In this document: positions 1-8,502 of the stretch, piece after piece
How the letters are laid out: the number at the start of each line of letters is the position of its first letter
Position numbering within the stretch: position 1 is the stretch's first letter
From: an uncultured Oscillospiraceae bacterium
GTDB taxonomy: Bacteria; Bacillota; Clostridia; Oscillospirales; Oscillospiraceae
NCBI GenBank assembly: GCA_934597345.1
Contig: CAKTRJ010000006.1
Span: 1 to 64,000, forward strand
Direction of reading: 5' to 3'
DNA length: 64,000 bases
The notes under the pieces: generated by a model
Seen by the model: the letters and a program-made list of their open reading frames with translations, nothing else
Databases searched by the model: none
Told to the model about the DNA's origin: nothing
Made by a program: the position numbers and the translations under genes

Positions 1-72
1 AGGGTACGGTGAAACCCCGTAGGGCGGGGTGCCCACACCCCGCCGCAAAAGCCTCCCTCACAGAGGGAGGCA
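1..72. repeat. Intergenic palindromic repeat remnants (R-like and P-like modules)
   Basis: Two short dyads lie here. One is a GC-rich hairpin around positions 17-45 (GTAGGGCGGGGTGCCC followed by its inverted partner), matching the R-type repeat found fuller at 8352, 50637 and 54690. The other, at about 50-71, is GCCTCCCTC/GAGGGAGGC, resembling the outer arm of the P-type repeats at 9446 and 52845. No gene is visible. Confidence 0.6.
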
Positions 73-109
73 AAAAACCCCGCTCCCCCTGTGGGGGAGC
101 GGGGTTTTT
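73..109 (-). terminator. Rho-independent terminator of the surface-protein gene
   Basis: A 17-bp perfect stem (arms 73-89 and 93-109, loop TGT) whose base is A5/T5, giving a U tract on the minus strand. It lies 28 bp beyond the stop of the minus-strand gene at 137. Confidence 0.8.
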
Positions 110-136
110 CGTATCTCTTCCTGCTCTCTTGCGTTT

Positions 137-2332
137 TTACTTTCTCTTCTTCCCAACGATCCACGCGCCGCCGGTCAGGCTCAGCAGCGCCATGCCCGCG
201 TACAGCATCACGCCCATGTCGCCGGTGTTGCCGGACTTGACAGTCTTGGTGGTGTTGGAGGTGTTGGAGGTGTTGGCCGCGCCGGAGCCGCCGGTGGGCT
301 GCCGTCTGATGCCGCCGCCGCTGGCCAGCTGGCCATAGGGCTGGCCGCAGACCTGGCAGACGGCCCTGGCGGTGCGGGTGGCGGTGCCGCCGGAGCACTT
401 GGCCGTTTCGGTGACGCCGCAGGCGCAGGTGCGGGAATGGGTGCCGTCGCCGTTGGACGTCCACGCGCCCCAAGTATGGGTATGGTTATTGTTCTGCCAT
501 GTGAATCCGGGCAGAACCGAGCCGTCCCCCTCCTTTGACACGCTGTCCCAGGGGTTAGTTCCGTTGTGCGTGCCAGCCTTCAGCAGTGCCAGCACCGTGC
601 CGTCGGCAAATTCCGCGGCGGTCTTGGCTGTTGCTCCGGCATCTGCCTTTGTGCCTTCCAGATAGTAGCAGTTCTGAATCTGAACAGGGCCGTCACCGCC
701 AACGATTCCGCATACTGTTTTGTTCGCATCACCAGTGCCCCCGGCTTCAATAACGTTGCCCACATTGTAGCAGTTATAGACAAAAACCGGGCCGCTGGCC
801 TCCCCTACGATACCGCCGCGTTGGCCGCTGAAGCCCTCAACTTTCCCGACGTTATAGCAATCATAGATCTTCACATTTGTGCCTACTCCGACGATGCCGC
901 CGCCACGACTACCGTCGCCTTTATGGACCAGACCGGCGTTATAGCAGCCGATGATCGTCAGATCGGAAGCAAAACCGACGATACCGCCGCCAGGAGACGA
1001 TCCAGGAACCGCTACCCCACACAGGTTTCCGCAGTTTTCGATGGTGCCGCCGACAGCATAGCCAACGATGCCGCCGCCAGCTGTGAGGCAACTTCCTCCG
1101 CCTACCGACCCGGCCACTGTCAGATTCTTAATCGCGGCATTTTTTGTATAACCGAACAGACCGCTCACAGTAGCATTTGCATTTAGTCCGCTGATGGTGT
1201 GCCCGCCGCCGTCAAATGTGCCGAAGTATCCATATGTTGTGCCTTTGTAGGTAACGGTTTTTGGTGCGATCGGTGTCCATGCTTCGCCGTCCAGATCGAT
1301 ATCCGCTGTCAGCGTGGCACTCAGACCGTATCGATTGGGGCTACTATCAGTCGCGCTGTTCACATAGTCGCGGAACCATTTCAGACCCGCGGCGGTGGAG
1401 ATGAGATAGGGGGAGTCCGGAGAGCCGGAACCGATGACCGTACCCCCATTCAGCGTGCCCGGGATTTCCTGACCGGACGGATTCACCACAACACCGTTAA
1501 AAACAGTCGTACCTGTGGCGTTCTCACTGCGGAGAACCCTGCCGTAAAGCATGGAAGGGCCGGTCACTGTGCCGCCATTAGCATACAGGGTACTGTTGTT
1601 GCCCAGGTAAATCCCGTCAACCGTTCCATCCGTCAGGGTCATTGTTACTTTGCCGCTTGTAGTTACGCTGCCGGTCACGATGCCGCCGTCCATCTTGAAG
1701 GTTGTCGTGGCGTTTAGCGATCCGACACCAACTACAACGCCACCGCTGATTTCTCCTGCCTCTATGGTGAAAGTGGATTGTGCATCCACATAGACTGCTG
1801 TGCCGTTCGGTGACACCACTTTGCCGCCGCCAACGCTGTCTTTAAGAATCAACGTGGACGCTTGCTTGATCCAAAGTGTGTAGTAGGAGTTATCAGCGCC
1901 TGTCAGTGTAAAACCGTTCAGATCCAGAGTGATTTCAGCATTATAAAAATTACCAATATCAAGAGCGTTTAAGTTGTCAATATTCTCTGTCAGTTTATAG
2001 TTTCCGCTTGTTTTAAGCAGTTCTGTATCGCCTTGACCTATGTCTTTCCAAGTCACGTTCTCAGTCTCGCCCTCGCTGTTCAGCACCACCGGTTCGCTTT
2101 CTGACTGGGTCGGTACGTCATCTGCGGGCTTGACGTATTTTGCGCAATTCTCCGCCGAAGCACCTTCCGCACCGCACACGGGGCAGTCGGCATTCAAGCT
2201 TTCCACCGCGCAGGCGGTTTCACAGGTGCATACAGGCAGTTCTTCCTCGCTGCCCTCAGCGAAGGCCGCCACCGGCAGCAGCGTCAGCGCCAGACACAGC
2301 GCCAACAGGATGCTCAGGATCTTTCGCTTCAT
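137..2332 (-). CDS. Secreted cell-surface beta-repeat protein with degenerate C-terminal sorting signal
   Basis: Predicted exported 731-residue surface protein. The start at 2332 is chosen because the sequence from there gives a classic signal peptide (MKRKILSILLALCLALTLLP...AFAEG) and is preceded by AAGGAGG; the open frame upstream lacks a ribosome site. After a Cys-rich patch near residue 35 come long stretches of short Gly/Asn/Thr-rich repeats. Residues about 330-560 carry several GGIVG-type turns resembling GLUG/right-handed beta-helix repeats. Near the end is a Cys/His-rich HTHTWGAW...CQVC module common in gut Firmicute surface proteins. The C-terminus is NTGD, a hydrophobic helix and GKKRK, like a sortase signal with a non-canonical motif. 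Function unknown; adhesion or glycan binding is inference. It sits alone and is divergent from the dockerin gene. Confidence 0.75.
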   Translation of the reverse strand: MKRKILSILLALCLALTLLPVAAFAEGSEEELPVCTCETACAVESLNADCPVCGAEGASAENCAKYVKPADDVPTQSESEPVVLNSEGETENVTWKDIGQGDTELLKTSGNYKLTENIDNLNALDIGNFYNAEITLDLNGFTLTGADNSYYTLWIKQASTLILKDSVGGGKVVSPNGTAVYVDAQSTFTIEAGEISGGVVVGVGSLNATTTFKMDGGIVTGSVTTSGKVTMTLTDGTVDGIYLGNNSTLYANGGTVTGPSMLYGRVLRSENATGTTVFNGVVVNPSGQEIPGTLNGGTVIGSGSPDSPYLISTAAGLKWFRDYVNSATDSSPNRYGLSATLTADIDLDGEAWTPIAPKTVTYKGTTYGYFGTFDGGGHTISGLNANATVSGLFGYTKNAAIKNLTVAGSVGGGSCLTAGGGIVGYAVGGTIENCGNLCGVAVPGSSPGGGIVGFASDLTIIGCYNAGLVHKGDGSRGGGIVGVGTNVKIYDCYNVGKVEGFSGQRGGIVGEASGPVFVYNCYNVGNVIEAGGTGDANKTVCGIVGGDGPVQIQNCYYLEGTKADAGATAKTAAEFADGTVLALLKAGTHNGTNPWDSVSKEGDGSVLPGFTWQNNNHTHTWGAWTSNGDGTHSRTCACGVTETAKCSGGTATRTARAVCQVCGQPYGQLASGGGIRRQPTGGSGAANTSNTSNTTKTVKSGNTGDMGVMLYAGMALLSLTGGAWIVGKKRK

Positions 2333-2719
2333 AGGTGTCCTCCTTGTTCTTTTCCGGCGTCCGGCTGCCGGACGCCCTGCTCTCTGCTTTGCGTTTCGCG
2401 GCGTGTCCCCGCCGCCCGTTGCTCTTGCTTTCGTCCTTGTCCTCATGCGTCCCTGCGCTGCTGGCCGCACGCCCAATAATCAGAAATTGGTATGCGTACC
2501 AACAGATGTTGCAATTGTACCACACTTCCCGCTCATCCGCAAGGGCAAAATAGAAATATTTCCCACCCCGCCGCGATCTTGACGGCCGGTTTACATAACG
2601 GCGGATCAGCGGGACGGCTCTTTCCGGGGGGCCGCCCGCCAGCCGTGGACACCTGCCGCTAAATATGGTGCCTGACCGACAAAATCTCCCAATTTTTTGT
2701 GTTTTTTTCGCTTTTTCAG
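2333..2719. other. Long leader/intergenic region with two dyads, no gene seen
   Basis: This spacer between divergent surface-protein genes contains a perfect 9-bp hairpin at 2356-2376 (GGCGTCCGG-CTG-CCGGACGCC), 24 bp upstream of the minus-strand start and so in the 5' leader of that mRNA. A second dyad, TTGGTATGCGTACCAA, lies at 2487-2502 and could be an operator. I see no convincing coding frame with a ribosome site here. Confidence 0.45.
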
Positions 2720-2748
2720 TAGACAAGCCTGTTTCGTGATGCTATACT
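2720..2748 (+). promoter_or_regulatory. Sigma-A-type promoter of the dockerin/cohesin operon
   Basis: TAGACA (2720-2725), 17-bp spacer, TATACT (2743-2748). Transcription would give a leader of about 100 nt before the ATG at 2853. A T-rich stretch lies just upstream. Confidence 0.7.
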
Positions 2749-2852
2749 TTCTTTTGAATAGCATTATGTAAATCATGTAAATCGGTGGAGTGGCATTATC
2801 CCCTGCCGGTCTGCATGTCTGCGTATTCTGAACGGAGAGCGAGGAAAACAGT

Positions 2853-5255
2853 ATGAAGCTATTGCGTAAGGGAACCGCCCTGCTGCTGAGCGTGGCTATG
2901 GTGGTGGGTCTGGTGGCCGGCGGCCTGCTGATCCATACCGTGGCGGATACCGCCATCCAGTGGTATGACGCCGATCTGGACGATCTCAGCCGGTTCTATG
3001 AGACCGGCAACGCCCGCAGCCCCGGCATGATCTCCACCGTGGACGGCGACGCCGGCGGCAAGTCCTACGGCATGTATATGTTCGCCAGCAACGCCGGGAC
3101 CCCCCACGCCTTTGCCGAGTGGTGCAAGCGCTATCCCGAGGGCAGCACCTATCACGACATCGGCGCGACGCTGGACGAGGCGTATCATTATATCTCCGAC
3201 GGCTACGGCGCGTTCTTCGACGCCGCGTGGGAGGGCATCGCCTATATCTACGGCAGCACCTTCGCCAGTGCCCAGTACGACTACACCAAGGCCACCATCT
3301 ATGACGAGGCCGTCAGCAAGGTGGAGAGCACTGTCGCCGGTTTCGACATCGACAACTATTCCGTGGCCCTGAAGAACGTGTTCTGGAGCCGCGCCGTGCA
3401 GCACGGTGCCTCCGGCGCATGCTCCCTGATCGTCAAGGCCTTCAATACGCTGGGCGGCTTCGCCAACCAGCCCGAGGCCCAGCTGATCCAGGCCATCTAT
3501 GCCGAGAGCGGCCGTCTGGTGACCGCCGCCCAGCTCAGCAGCGAGACCAACGGACGCAGCGGCCCCGCCATGTCCGGCGACACCGCCAACAAGTACGGCA
3601 CCTCCGGCCTGACCCTGCGGTACTTCTTCGGCTGCTCCGGCGATGTGCAGATGGGTGTTTACCGCCGTCTGGCGGTCAACGAGCCCTCCGACGCGCTGGT
3701 GATGCTGATGAACAACGGTTACAGCGGCGCACTGCGTGCCGACGGCAGCTATCGTCTGCTGTATAATAAGGACCAGCGTCTGGCGCTGGACGCCGCCAAC
3801 GGCGTCGCCAGCCTGAACGCGGCCAGCGCGGAGGGTGCGACCCAGGTCTTTACCATGAACTACTACGCCGGTGGCTTCTACACCTTTAATATCAAGGTGG
3901 GTGACCGCACCCTGCGCCTGAGCGCGGAGGGCGGCGCGGTGACCGTCTCCGCCCTTTCGGCCTCCTCCTCCCAGCTGTGGGAGCTGGTGCAGGGCGGCAG
4001 CGGCTATCTGCTGAAAAATAAGGGCACCGGCACATATCTCAGCGCCCAGGACGGTAAATTGGTAATGACCGCCGAATCCCCCGCGGCGTGGGAGCTGTCC
4101 TCCGCCGCCGCCAACGCGGCGGAGTGGATCACCTCCGGCCTGATCTATCCCACCGCCAGCACGGTGCTGGTGGCCGGACGCTCCTCCTTCCCGGTGCGAG
4201 GCGTGGTCTCCTGCTCCGCGGCCATCACCTCGCTGAATATCTCTATCCTCTCCGGCGGCAGCGCCGTGATCAACAAGACCGTGGCCCCCAACGGCACGGC
4301 CTATGACCTGAAGCGGCTGGATGACTCCATCGCCTACAGCGCCCTGAACCAGGGCAGCTATACCTTCGTGCTGACGGCCACGGCCAACGGCCAGAACGTG
4401 GAGCTGGTCCGCTCCAACTTCACCGTCAAGCCCAATGACGGCTCCACCGTCAGCGATGAATCCTTCCTGATCACCTTCGACGCACAGGGCGGCACCATCA
4501 ACGGCAGCAGCACCAAGCGCGTCACGCTGGACGATACCGTCTATGGCGAGCTGCCCACCGCCACCCGCCGCGACGCCCAGTTCCTGGGCTGGTTCACCGA
4601 GGGCGGCGAGCAGATCGTGGCCTCCACGCCGGTGCGCGCCGCCAACCTGACGCTGTATGCCCGCTATGCCGGTATGCACACCTATACCTTCCTGGATGCC
4701 TCCGGCGGCCGCTATTACAGCAGCACCGCCGCTTCCGGCGAGCTGATCATCGCCCCCGCCGTCTCCCCGGCCAAGGCCCCCGACAGCCAGTACGCCTACA
4801 CCTTCAAGGGTTGGGAGGGCTATACCTTCGGCGTAACGGTGATGGGCGACAGCGACATGACCTTCAAGCCGGTCTACGAGGCGGTGAAGCTCAGCGACAT
4901 CACCGCGCCTGAGGGCGCTTACTGGCCCGGCCTGACGCCCGGCACCACCGTGTCCCAGCTGGGCGGCGCCGCCGTATACAGCGGAACCACTCAGGTGACG
5001 GAGGGCCTGCTGGCCACCGGCATGACCGCCACCACCGGCGGCAGGACCTACACTCTGGTGGTCACCGGCGACGCTAACGGCGACGGCAAGGTCACCATCA
5101 CCGACGTGGTCGCCCTGCAATCCCACGTGGTGGGTAAGCAGACGCTGGAGGGCGCTTACGCCAAGGCCGGTGACCTGAACGGCGACGGAAAGATCACCAT
5201 TACCGATGTGGTCAAGGCTGCCCGCGTGGTCGTGGGCAAGGATACCATCAGCTGA
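2853..5255 (+). CDS. Secreted dockerin-bearing protein with lysozyme/chitosanase-like N-terminal domain
   Basis: 800 residues with an N-terminal signal segment (1-31). Residues about 57-78 read PGMISTVDGDAGGKSYGMYM, matching the PG-x-IST-x-GD-x-GG-x-SYG motif of a phage-tail/chitosanase-like lysozyme superfamily, so peptidoglycan or glycan hydrolysis is possible (inference). Residues about 290-420 look like a ricin-type beta-trefoil (repeated YLLKNKGTGTYLS-type turns). An InlB/Listeria-Bacteroides repeat follows at about 540-610 (FDAQGG...FLGWFTEGG...LYARY). Residues 739-800 are a complete type I dockerin with two Ca-binding loops (GDANGDGKVTITDVV and GDLNGDGKITITDVV). The next gene, 15 bp downstream, encodes a cohesin protein, which strongly suggests the two proteins dock at the cell surface. 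The enzymatic assignment is tentative; the dockerin is clear. Confidence 0.85.
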   Translation: MKLLRKGTALLLSVAMVVGLVAGGLLIHTVADTAIQWYDADLDDLSRFYETGNARSPGMISTVDGDAGGKSYGMYMFASNAGTPHAFAEWCKRYPEGSTYHDIGATLDEAYHYISDGYGAFFDAAWEGIAYIYGSTFASAQYDYTKATIYDEAVSKVESTVAGFDIDNYSVALKNVFWSRAVQHGASGACSLIVKAFNTLGGFANQPEAQLIQAIYAESGRLVTAAQLSSETNGRSGPAMSGDTANKYGTSGLTLRYFFGCSGDVQMGVYRRLAVNEPSDALVMLMNNGYSGALRADGSYRLLYNKDQRLALDAANGVASLNAASAEGATQVFTMNYYAGGFYTFNIKVGDRTLRLSAEGGAVTVSALSASSSQLWELVQGGSGYLLKNKGTGTYLSAQDGKLVMTAESPAAWELSSAAANAAEWITSGLIYPTASTVLVAGRSSFPVRGVVSCSAAITSLNISILSGGSAVINKTVAPNGTAYDLKRLDDSIAYSALNQGSYTFVLTATANGQNVELVRSNFTVKPNDGSTVSDESFLITFDAQGGTINGSSTKRVTLDDTVYGELPTATRRDAQFLGWFTEGGEQIVASTPVRAANLTLYARYAGMHTYTFLDASGGRYYSSTAASGELIIAPAVSPAKAPDSQYAYTFKGWEGYTFGVTVMGDSDMTFKPVYEAVKLSDITAPEGAYWPGLTPGTTVSQLGGAAVYSGTTQVTEGLLATGMTATTGGRTYTLVVTGDANGDGKVTITDVVALQSHVVGKQTLEGAYAKAGDLNGDGKITITDVVKAARVVVGKDTIS

Positions 5256-5270
5256 TAGGAGAGTATCGCC

Positions 5271-6917
5271 ATGAAAAAGAGAGCATCTTCCCTGATAAAA
5301 CTGCTGCTGGTGCTGGCGCTGGTATTCGTGCTGCTGCCCCAGCGGGTGGAAGCGGCCGAGGCTGGTCTGTCCGGCAGCGGCACCGTGCAGGCCGGAAGCA
5401 CCGTCAAGCTGACGCTGAACGTCTCCGGCAGCAACATCATGGGCGTTACCGCCACGCTGGACTACGACAGCAGCGCCCTGGAGTTTGAAAGCTACAGCCA
5501 GCTGGTCAACGGCTGGTCCATGGACGTCAACGGCGTGAACTTCCTGCTGTACGGCGTCAGCAACCCCATCAATTCCAGCACGGGCGTGGTCTCCGTGACC
5601 TTCCGTGTCAAAAGCGGGCTCAGCGCCGGTTCGGCGCTGACCGCCAGCTTCAAGAACATCACTGTGACCGACGGCAGCAGCGAGAGCAACATCGGTACCG
5701 CCTCCTGGAACGGCAAGGTGGACGCGCCCCTCAGCAGCAACTGCGACCTCAGTTCCCTCAGCTGCTCCAACGCCACCCTGAGCCCGGCCTTCAGCAAGAA
5801 CACCACCAACTATACCGCCACGGTGCCCTATTCCGTGGAGTCCCTGAACCTCAGCTATAAGGCGGCGGACGGCTCGGCCAAGGTCTCCGTCAGCGGCAAC
5901 AGCCTGGTGGTGGGCAGCAATACGGTCACCGTTACCTGCACCGCCGCCACCGGCGCCAAGAAGAGCTATACCATTTCCGTCACCCGTGAGCAGGATCCCA
6001 ACTACAAGCCCAGCACCGACGCCATGCTGAAGGAGCTGACGCTGGATGTGGGTACCCTCAGCCCCAGCTTCTCCGGCGCGGTGACGGACTATGTGGCCTA
6101 TGTGCCCTATGAGACCCGCTCCGCCACCCTGACCGGCGTGGCCCGTGACGAAAAAGCCCTGAAGGTCACCGAGGCCAGCGCCCAGCTGACCCAGGAGGGC
6201 GACACCGTGATGACCGTCACCTGCACGGCGGAGGACGGCGTCACCGCCAAGACCTATACCGTCCATGTGTACCGCATGCCCAAGTACGAGGGCATCATCC
6301 CCACCATGGAGATCATCGACCCCAATATCCCGCCTGAGCCGCCCACCTACTCCATCCCCATGACGGTGACGCTGCCGCTGGTGGGAGAGATGGCCACCAC
6401 CACCGCCCTGATCATCGGCGCGGCGGTGCTGATCGTGATCCTGCTGCTGGTGGGCTTCCTGCTGGGCCGCATCGGCCATGACGGCGGGTACGATGACGAT
6501 GACGGCGATGATGACGATACGCCGCCCCAGCCGCCCCGTCCCCGGAACGACGCGGCACGGGCCGAGCGCTCCGCACCCCAGCCCCAGACACGGCAGCAGG
6601 CCACCCACGCGGCGCCCTCCCGGGCGGCCCGCCAGCAGGCGGCCCAGCCGGTGCAGCGCACGGCGGCAGCCCCCGCCCGTCCGGCACAGCGTCCGGCAGC
6701 GCCCGTACCCCAGCAGCCCAAGGTGTCTGACGATACCCTGACCAGCCCCTTCGTGGAGGACCTGTCTGCCAAGATGCAGCAGGAGATCACCCAGCGTCAG
6801 GCGGAAGCCGCCCGTCAGGCAGCGGCGCAGCAGCCTGCCGAAGCGGCGCCGGAGACCAAGGTTCCCATGGACACCATGTCTCTGGACGAGCTGCTGAAGG
6901 ACATCCACAACATGTAA
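5271..6917 (+). CDS. Membrane-anchored cohesin-domain protein (surface anchor for dockerin partner)
   Basis: 548 residues. Signal segment 1-29; cohesin domain about 32-150 (VQAGSTVKLTLNVSGSNIMG, DYDSSALEFES, SSTGVVSVTFRVKSG); two cadherin-like beta-sandwich repeats at about 160-240 and 250-335 (LSSLSCSNATLSPAFSKNTT and LKELTLDVGTLSPSFSGAVT, each ending in a YTI/YTV strand); a transmembrane helix at about 376-398; an Asp stretch (408-416); a Pro/Ala/Gln-rich tail; and a helical C-terminus. The topology is therefore cohesin outside and a roughly 150-residue low-complexity tail in the cytoplasm. Unlike cellulosomal scaffoldins there is one cohesin, no CBM and no SLH. Ribosome site GGAG 8 bp upstream. 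Co-transcribed with the dockerin gene; pairing of the two is inferred from adjacency. Confidence 0.88.
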   Translation: MKKRASSLIKLLLVLALVFVLLPQRVEAAEAGLSGSGTVQAGSTVKLTLNVSGSNIMGVTATLDYDSSALEFESYSQLVNGWSMDVNGVNFLLYGVSNPINSSTGVVSVTFRVKSGLSAGSALTASFKNITVTDGSSESNIGTASWNGKVDAPLSSNCDLSSLSCSNATLSPAFSKNTTNYTATVPYSVESLNLSYKAADGSAKVSVSGNSLVVGSNTVTVTCTAATGAKKSYTISVTREQDPNYKPSTDAMLKELTLDVGTLSPSFSGAVTDYVAYVPYETRSATLTGVARDEKALKVTEASAQLTQEGDTVMTVTCTAEDGVTAKTYTVHVYRMPKYEGIIPTMEIIDPNIPPEPPTYSIPMTVTLPLVGEMATTTALIIGAAVLIVILLLVGFLLGRIGHDGGYDDDDGDDDDTPPQPPRPRNDAARAERSAPQPQTRQQATHAAPSRAARQQAAQPVQRTAAAPARPAQRPAAPVPQQPKVSDDTLTSPFVEDLSAKMQQEITQRQAEAARQAAAQQPAEAAPETKVPMDTMSLDELLKDIHNM

Positions 6918-6957
6918 ACAATAATAACGCCGCCCAGCCGGGCGGCGTTATTATTGT
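6918..6957. terminator. Strong bidirectional terminator
   Basis: Perfect 18-bp inverted repeat (6918-6935 / 6940-6957, loop AGCC) with a GC core and AT-rich base, starting one base after the cohesin stop codon. It can also serve the convergent LysR gene. Confidence 0.85.
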
Positions 6958-7031
6958 CCAGATATAAAGTGAAAAGAGAAAAGTGAAGAGCTGCGGTATG
7001 TTGCCGGCGGCATGGATTGAAAAAAGCATGA

Positions 7032-7922
7032 TCAGCCTTCCAGCGCACCGTTGACCAGCACCCAGTGGCGGACATGCTCGATGAACCGCCGGGTGGACAG
7101 GGACAGGGCGTTCTTATCCTTGACGCAGATGCCGATGTTGCGGTAGAAGGGCCGGGGCAGCTGGCAGGCCACCAGCGGATAGGCGCACCGCTGGAGCATC
7201 AGCTCCTCCATGATGCTGATGCCCAGGCCGCTGGACACCATGGCCAGAATGGTCTGATCCTGCTGCACCGTGTACTGGATGTTGGGATGGATGTTCAGGG
7301 TGTCGAACACCTCTTGGATCTCATAGTCGTCGCCCTCGTCCAGCAGGATCACCGGATACTGCTCCAGCGCCTCCGGTGGGAAGGGGTCACGGCCCGCCAG
7401 CGGATGACCGCAGGGAACGATGACCTTCCACTGATCCCGCTGCAAAAGCCAGTAGTCCAGATGGGGCTCCGTGGGCAGACAGATGAAGCCGCAGTCCGCC
7501 TGCCCGTGGGTGACCCAGTCCTCGATCTCATTGTTGAAATTGGAGGGCAGCAGCTCAAACTCGATTTTGGGATACAGCTCCTGAAAGCTTTTCAGGATAT
7601 AGGGCATCCACTTCTCCGACACGCTGGTGAAGGTGGCCACCCGCACAAGGCCGGTGTCCAGTCCCCGCAGGTCGGCGGCCTTCTGCTCCAGCTGGTGCTG
7701 GAGGGCGCACATCTGCTGGAAATAGGGCAGCAGCGCTCGGCCGTCCGCCGTCAGGGACACGCCGCCGTGGCTGCGCACCACCAGCTTCGTCCCCAGCTCC
7801 GTTTCCAGCGAGCTGACGGCGTGGCTGATGCCGGACTGGGTGAAGTTCAGCTCCTGGGCGGCACGGGTGAAGCTGCCGCACTCCGCCGCCTTCAGCAGGA
7901 TCTCGTATTTGGTCAGGCTCAT
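7032..7922 (-). CDS. LysR-family transcriptional regulator
   Basis: 296 residues, typical LysR length. The N-terminal winged helix is clear (residues 1-60: YEILLKAAECGSFTRAAQEL, then SQSGISHAVSSLE), followed by a periplasmic-binding-protein-like effector domain (about 90-290). The start has GAGGAGG 8 bp upstream. It is divergent from a tiny membrane-peptide gene at 8077 whose promoter has a good -10 but no good -35, as expected for LysR activation; LysR proteins usually control a divergent neighbour and themselves. The effector is unknown. The EamA transporter at 8503 could also be a target, but it has its own promoter. Confidence 0.9.
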   Translation of the reverse strand: MSLTKYEILLKAAECGSFTRAAQELNFTQSGISHAVSSLETELGTKLVVRSHGGVSLTADGRALLPYFQQMCALQHQLEQKAADLRGLDTGLVRVATFTSVSEKWMPYILKSFQELYPKIEFELLPSNFNNEIEDWVTHGQADCGFICLPTEPHLDYWLLQRDQWKVIVPCGHPLAGRDPFPPEALEQYPVILLDEGDDYEIQEVFDTLNIHPNIQYTVQQDQTILAMVSSGLGISIMEELMLQRCAYPLVACQLPRPFYRNIGICVKDKNALSLSTRRFIEHVRHWVLVNGALEG

Positions 7923-8034
7923 GGTGATCCCTCCTCTGCTTCTATTGTAGCAAGCTTCTTAACGGAGTTCAAACATTTTTTCATGAAAATGATGAAAATG
8001 GTGCGTTTTACAAATGGAGCAGACTGTGATATCT

Positions 8035-8040
8035 TATAAT
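8035..8040 (+). promoter_or_regulatory. Consensus -10 (TATAAT) in the LysR divergent control region
   Basis: TATAAT stands 37 bp before the ATG at 8077, but the hexamer 17 bp upstream is not -35-like. The intervening 7940-8030 is AT-rich with TTCATGAAAATGATGAAAATG runs. This fits an activator-dependent promoter under the divergent LysR protein (inference). Confidence 0.5.
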
Positions 8041-8076
8041 CAACCCGGGAACACAAGAGGAAAGGAGCGACGGTAT

Positions 8077-8154
8077 ATGGCACTGAATCTGCTGCTGGCC
8101 GGTCTGGGCGTCGTACTGCTGATCGTGGGCGTCGTCAGTCGTGCAACGAAGTGA
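8077..8154 (+). CDS. 25-residue single-pass membrane peptide
   Basis: ATG...TGA of 26 codons with a strong ribosome site (AGGAAAGGAG, 8059-8068) 8 bp upstream. The product starts MALNLLLAGLGVVLLIVGVV and ends SRATK: one uninterrupted hydrophobic helix with a short basic C-terminus. It faces the LysR gene, has its own TATAAT box and is followed at 8214 by a clean terminator, so it looks like a complete transcription unit. I do not recognise a family. It could be a small regulator of a membrane transporter or a short toxin-like peptide; nothing here decides between these. It is only 25 codons, but the signals are good. Confidence 0.6.
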   Translation: MALNLLLAGLGVVLLIVGVVSRATK

Positions 8155-8213
8155 CGCAACGCAAGAATTGTGTCCATACGGGCAAAAGCATGAGGTTTCC
8201 GATTTATGGTAAG

Positions 8214-8248
8214 ACAAACGCCGGGCTGTCGCCCGGCGTTTGTTTTTT
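8214..8248 (+). terminator. Rho-independent terminator
   Basis: 13-bp stem (8214-8226 / 8231-8243, loop TGTC) followed by a T run. It closes the small-peptide transcription unit. Confidence 0.85.
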
Positions 8249-8280
8249 GGGGTCAAAAACACCATATGGTGCCCATTCAA

Positions 8281-8440
8281 AGGCTCCCCTGTGTAAGGGG
8301 AGCTGTCGAGCGCAAGCGAGACTGAGGGATTGTCACCTAAAAAGTTGTTCAGCGGCGCGATGTGGGCATCGCGCCCTACGAAGTTCTATCGGTGGTATGC
8401 GTAGGGGCCGATGCCCACATCGGCCCGCGTACAACTCTGC
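8281..8440. repeat. Intergenic repeat: P-type module followed by R-type module
   Basis: 8281-8337 is a P-type palindromic repeat (GGCTCCCCTGTGTAAGGGGAGC, then an inner GTCGAGCGCAAGCGAGAC hairpin). 8352-8440 is an R-type repeat: GCGCGATGTGGGCATCGCGC, CCTACGAAGTTCTATCGGTGG split by a spacer, then GGGGCCGATGCCCACATCGG. No gene is visible between 8249 and 8443. Confidence 0.75.
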
Positions 8441-8443
8441 ATC

Positions 8444-8472
8444 TTGCGAAAAATGCGATTTTATGTTAAGAT
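8444..8472 (+). promoter_or_regulatory. Promoter of the EamA transporter gene
   Basis: TTGCGA (8444-8449), 17-bp spacer, TAAGAT (8467-8472). Because the transcript would begin near 8479, an in-frame ATG at 8473 cannot be the translation start. Confidence 0.65.
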
Positions 8473-8502
8473 ATGTCTCAATTTGAAAGAGAGATGAGTA
8501 CG

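Noticed and set aside
2487..2502. A defined operator for a known regulator
   Set aside because: TTGGTATGCGTACCAA is a neat dyad, but I cannot match it to a known binding motif, and no second copy was noticed elsewhere in the window.
2859..6908. 1349-codon open frame antisense to the dockerin and cohesin genes
   Set aside because: Composition is the His/Gly/Leu-rich pattern produced by antisense reading of GC-rich genes; no ribosome site or domain, while the sense frames have signal peptides and clear domains.
2853..6917. A true cellulosome locus
   Set aside because: Cohesin and dockerin are present, but there is no multi-cohesin scaffoldin, CBM, SLH domain or cellulase in the window.
8473..8502. 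Earlier start codon for the EamA transporter
   Set aside because: The promoter's -10 ends at 8472, so an ATG at 8473 would lie upstream of the transcript start; the ribosome site favours 8503.
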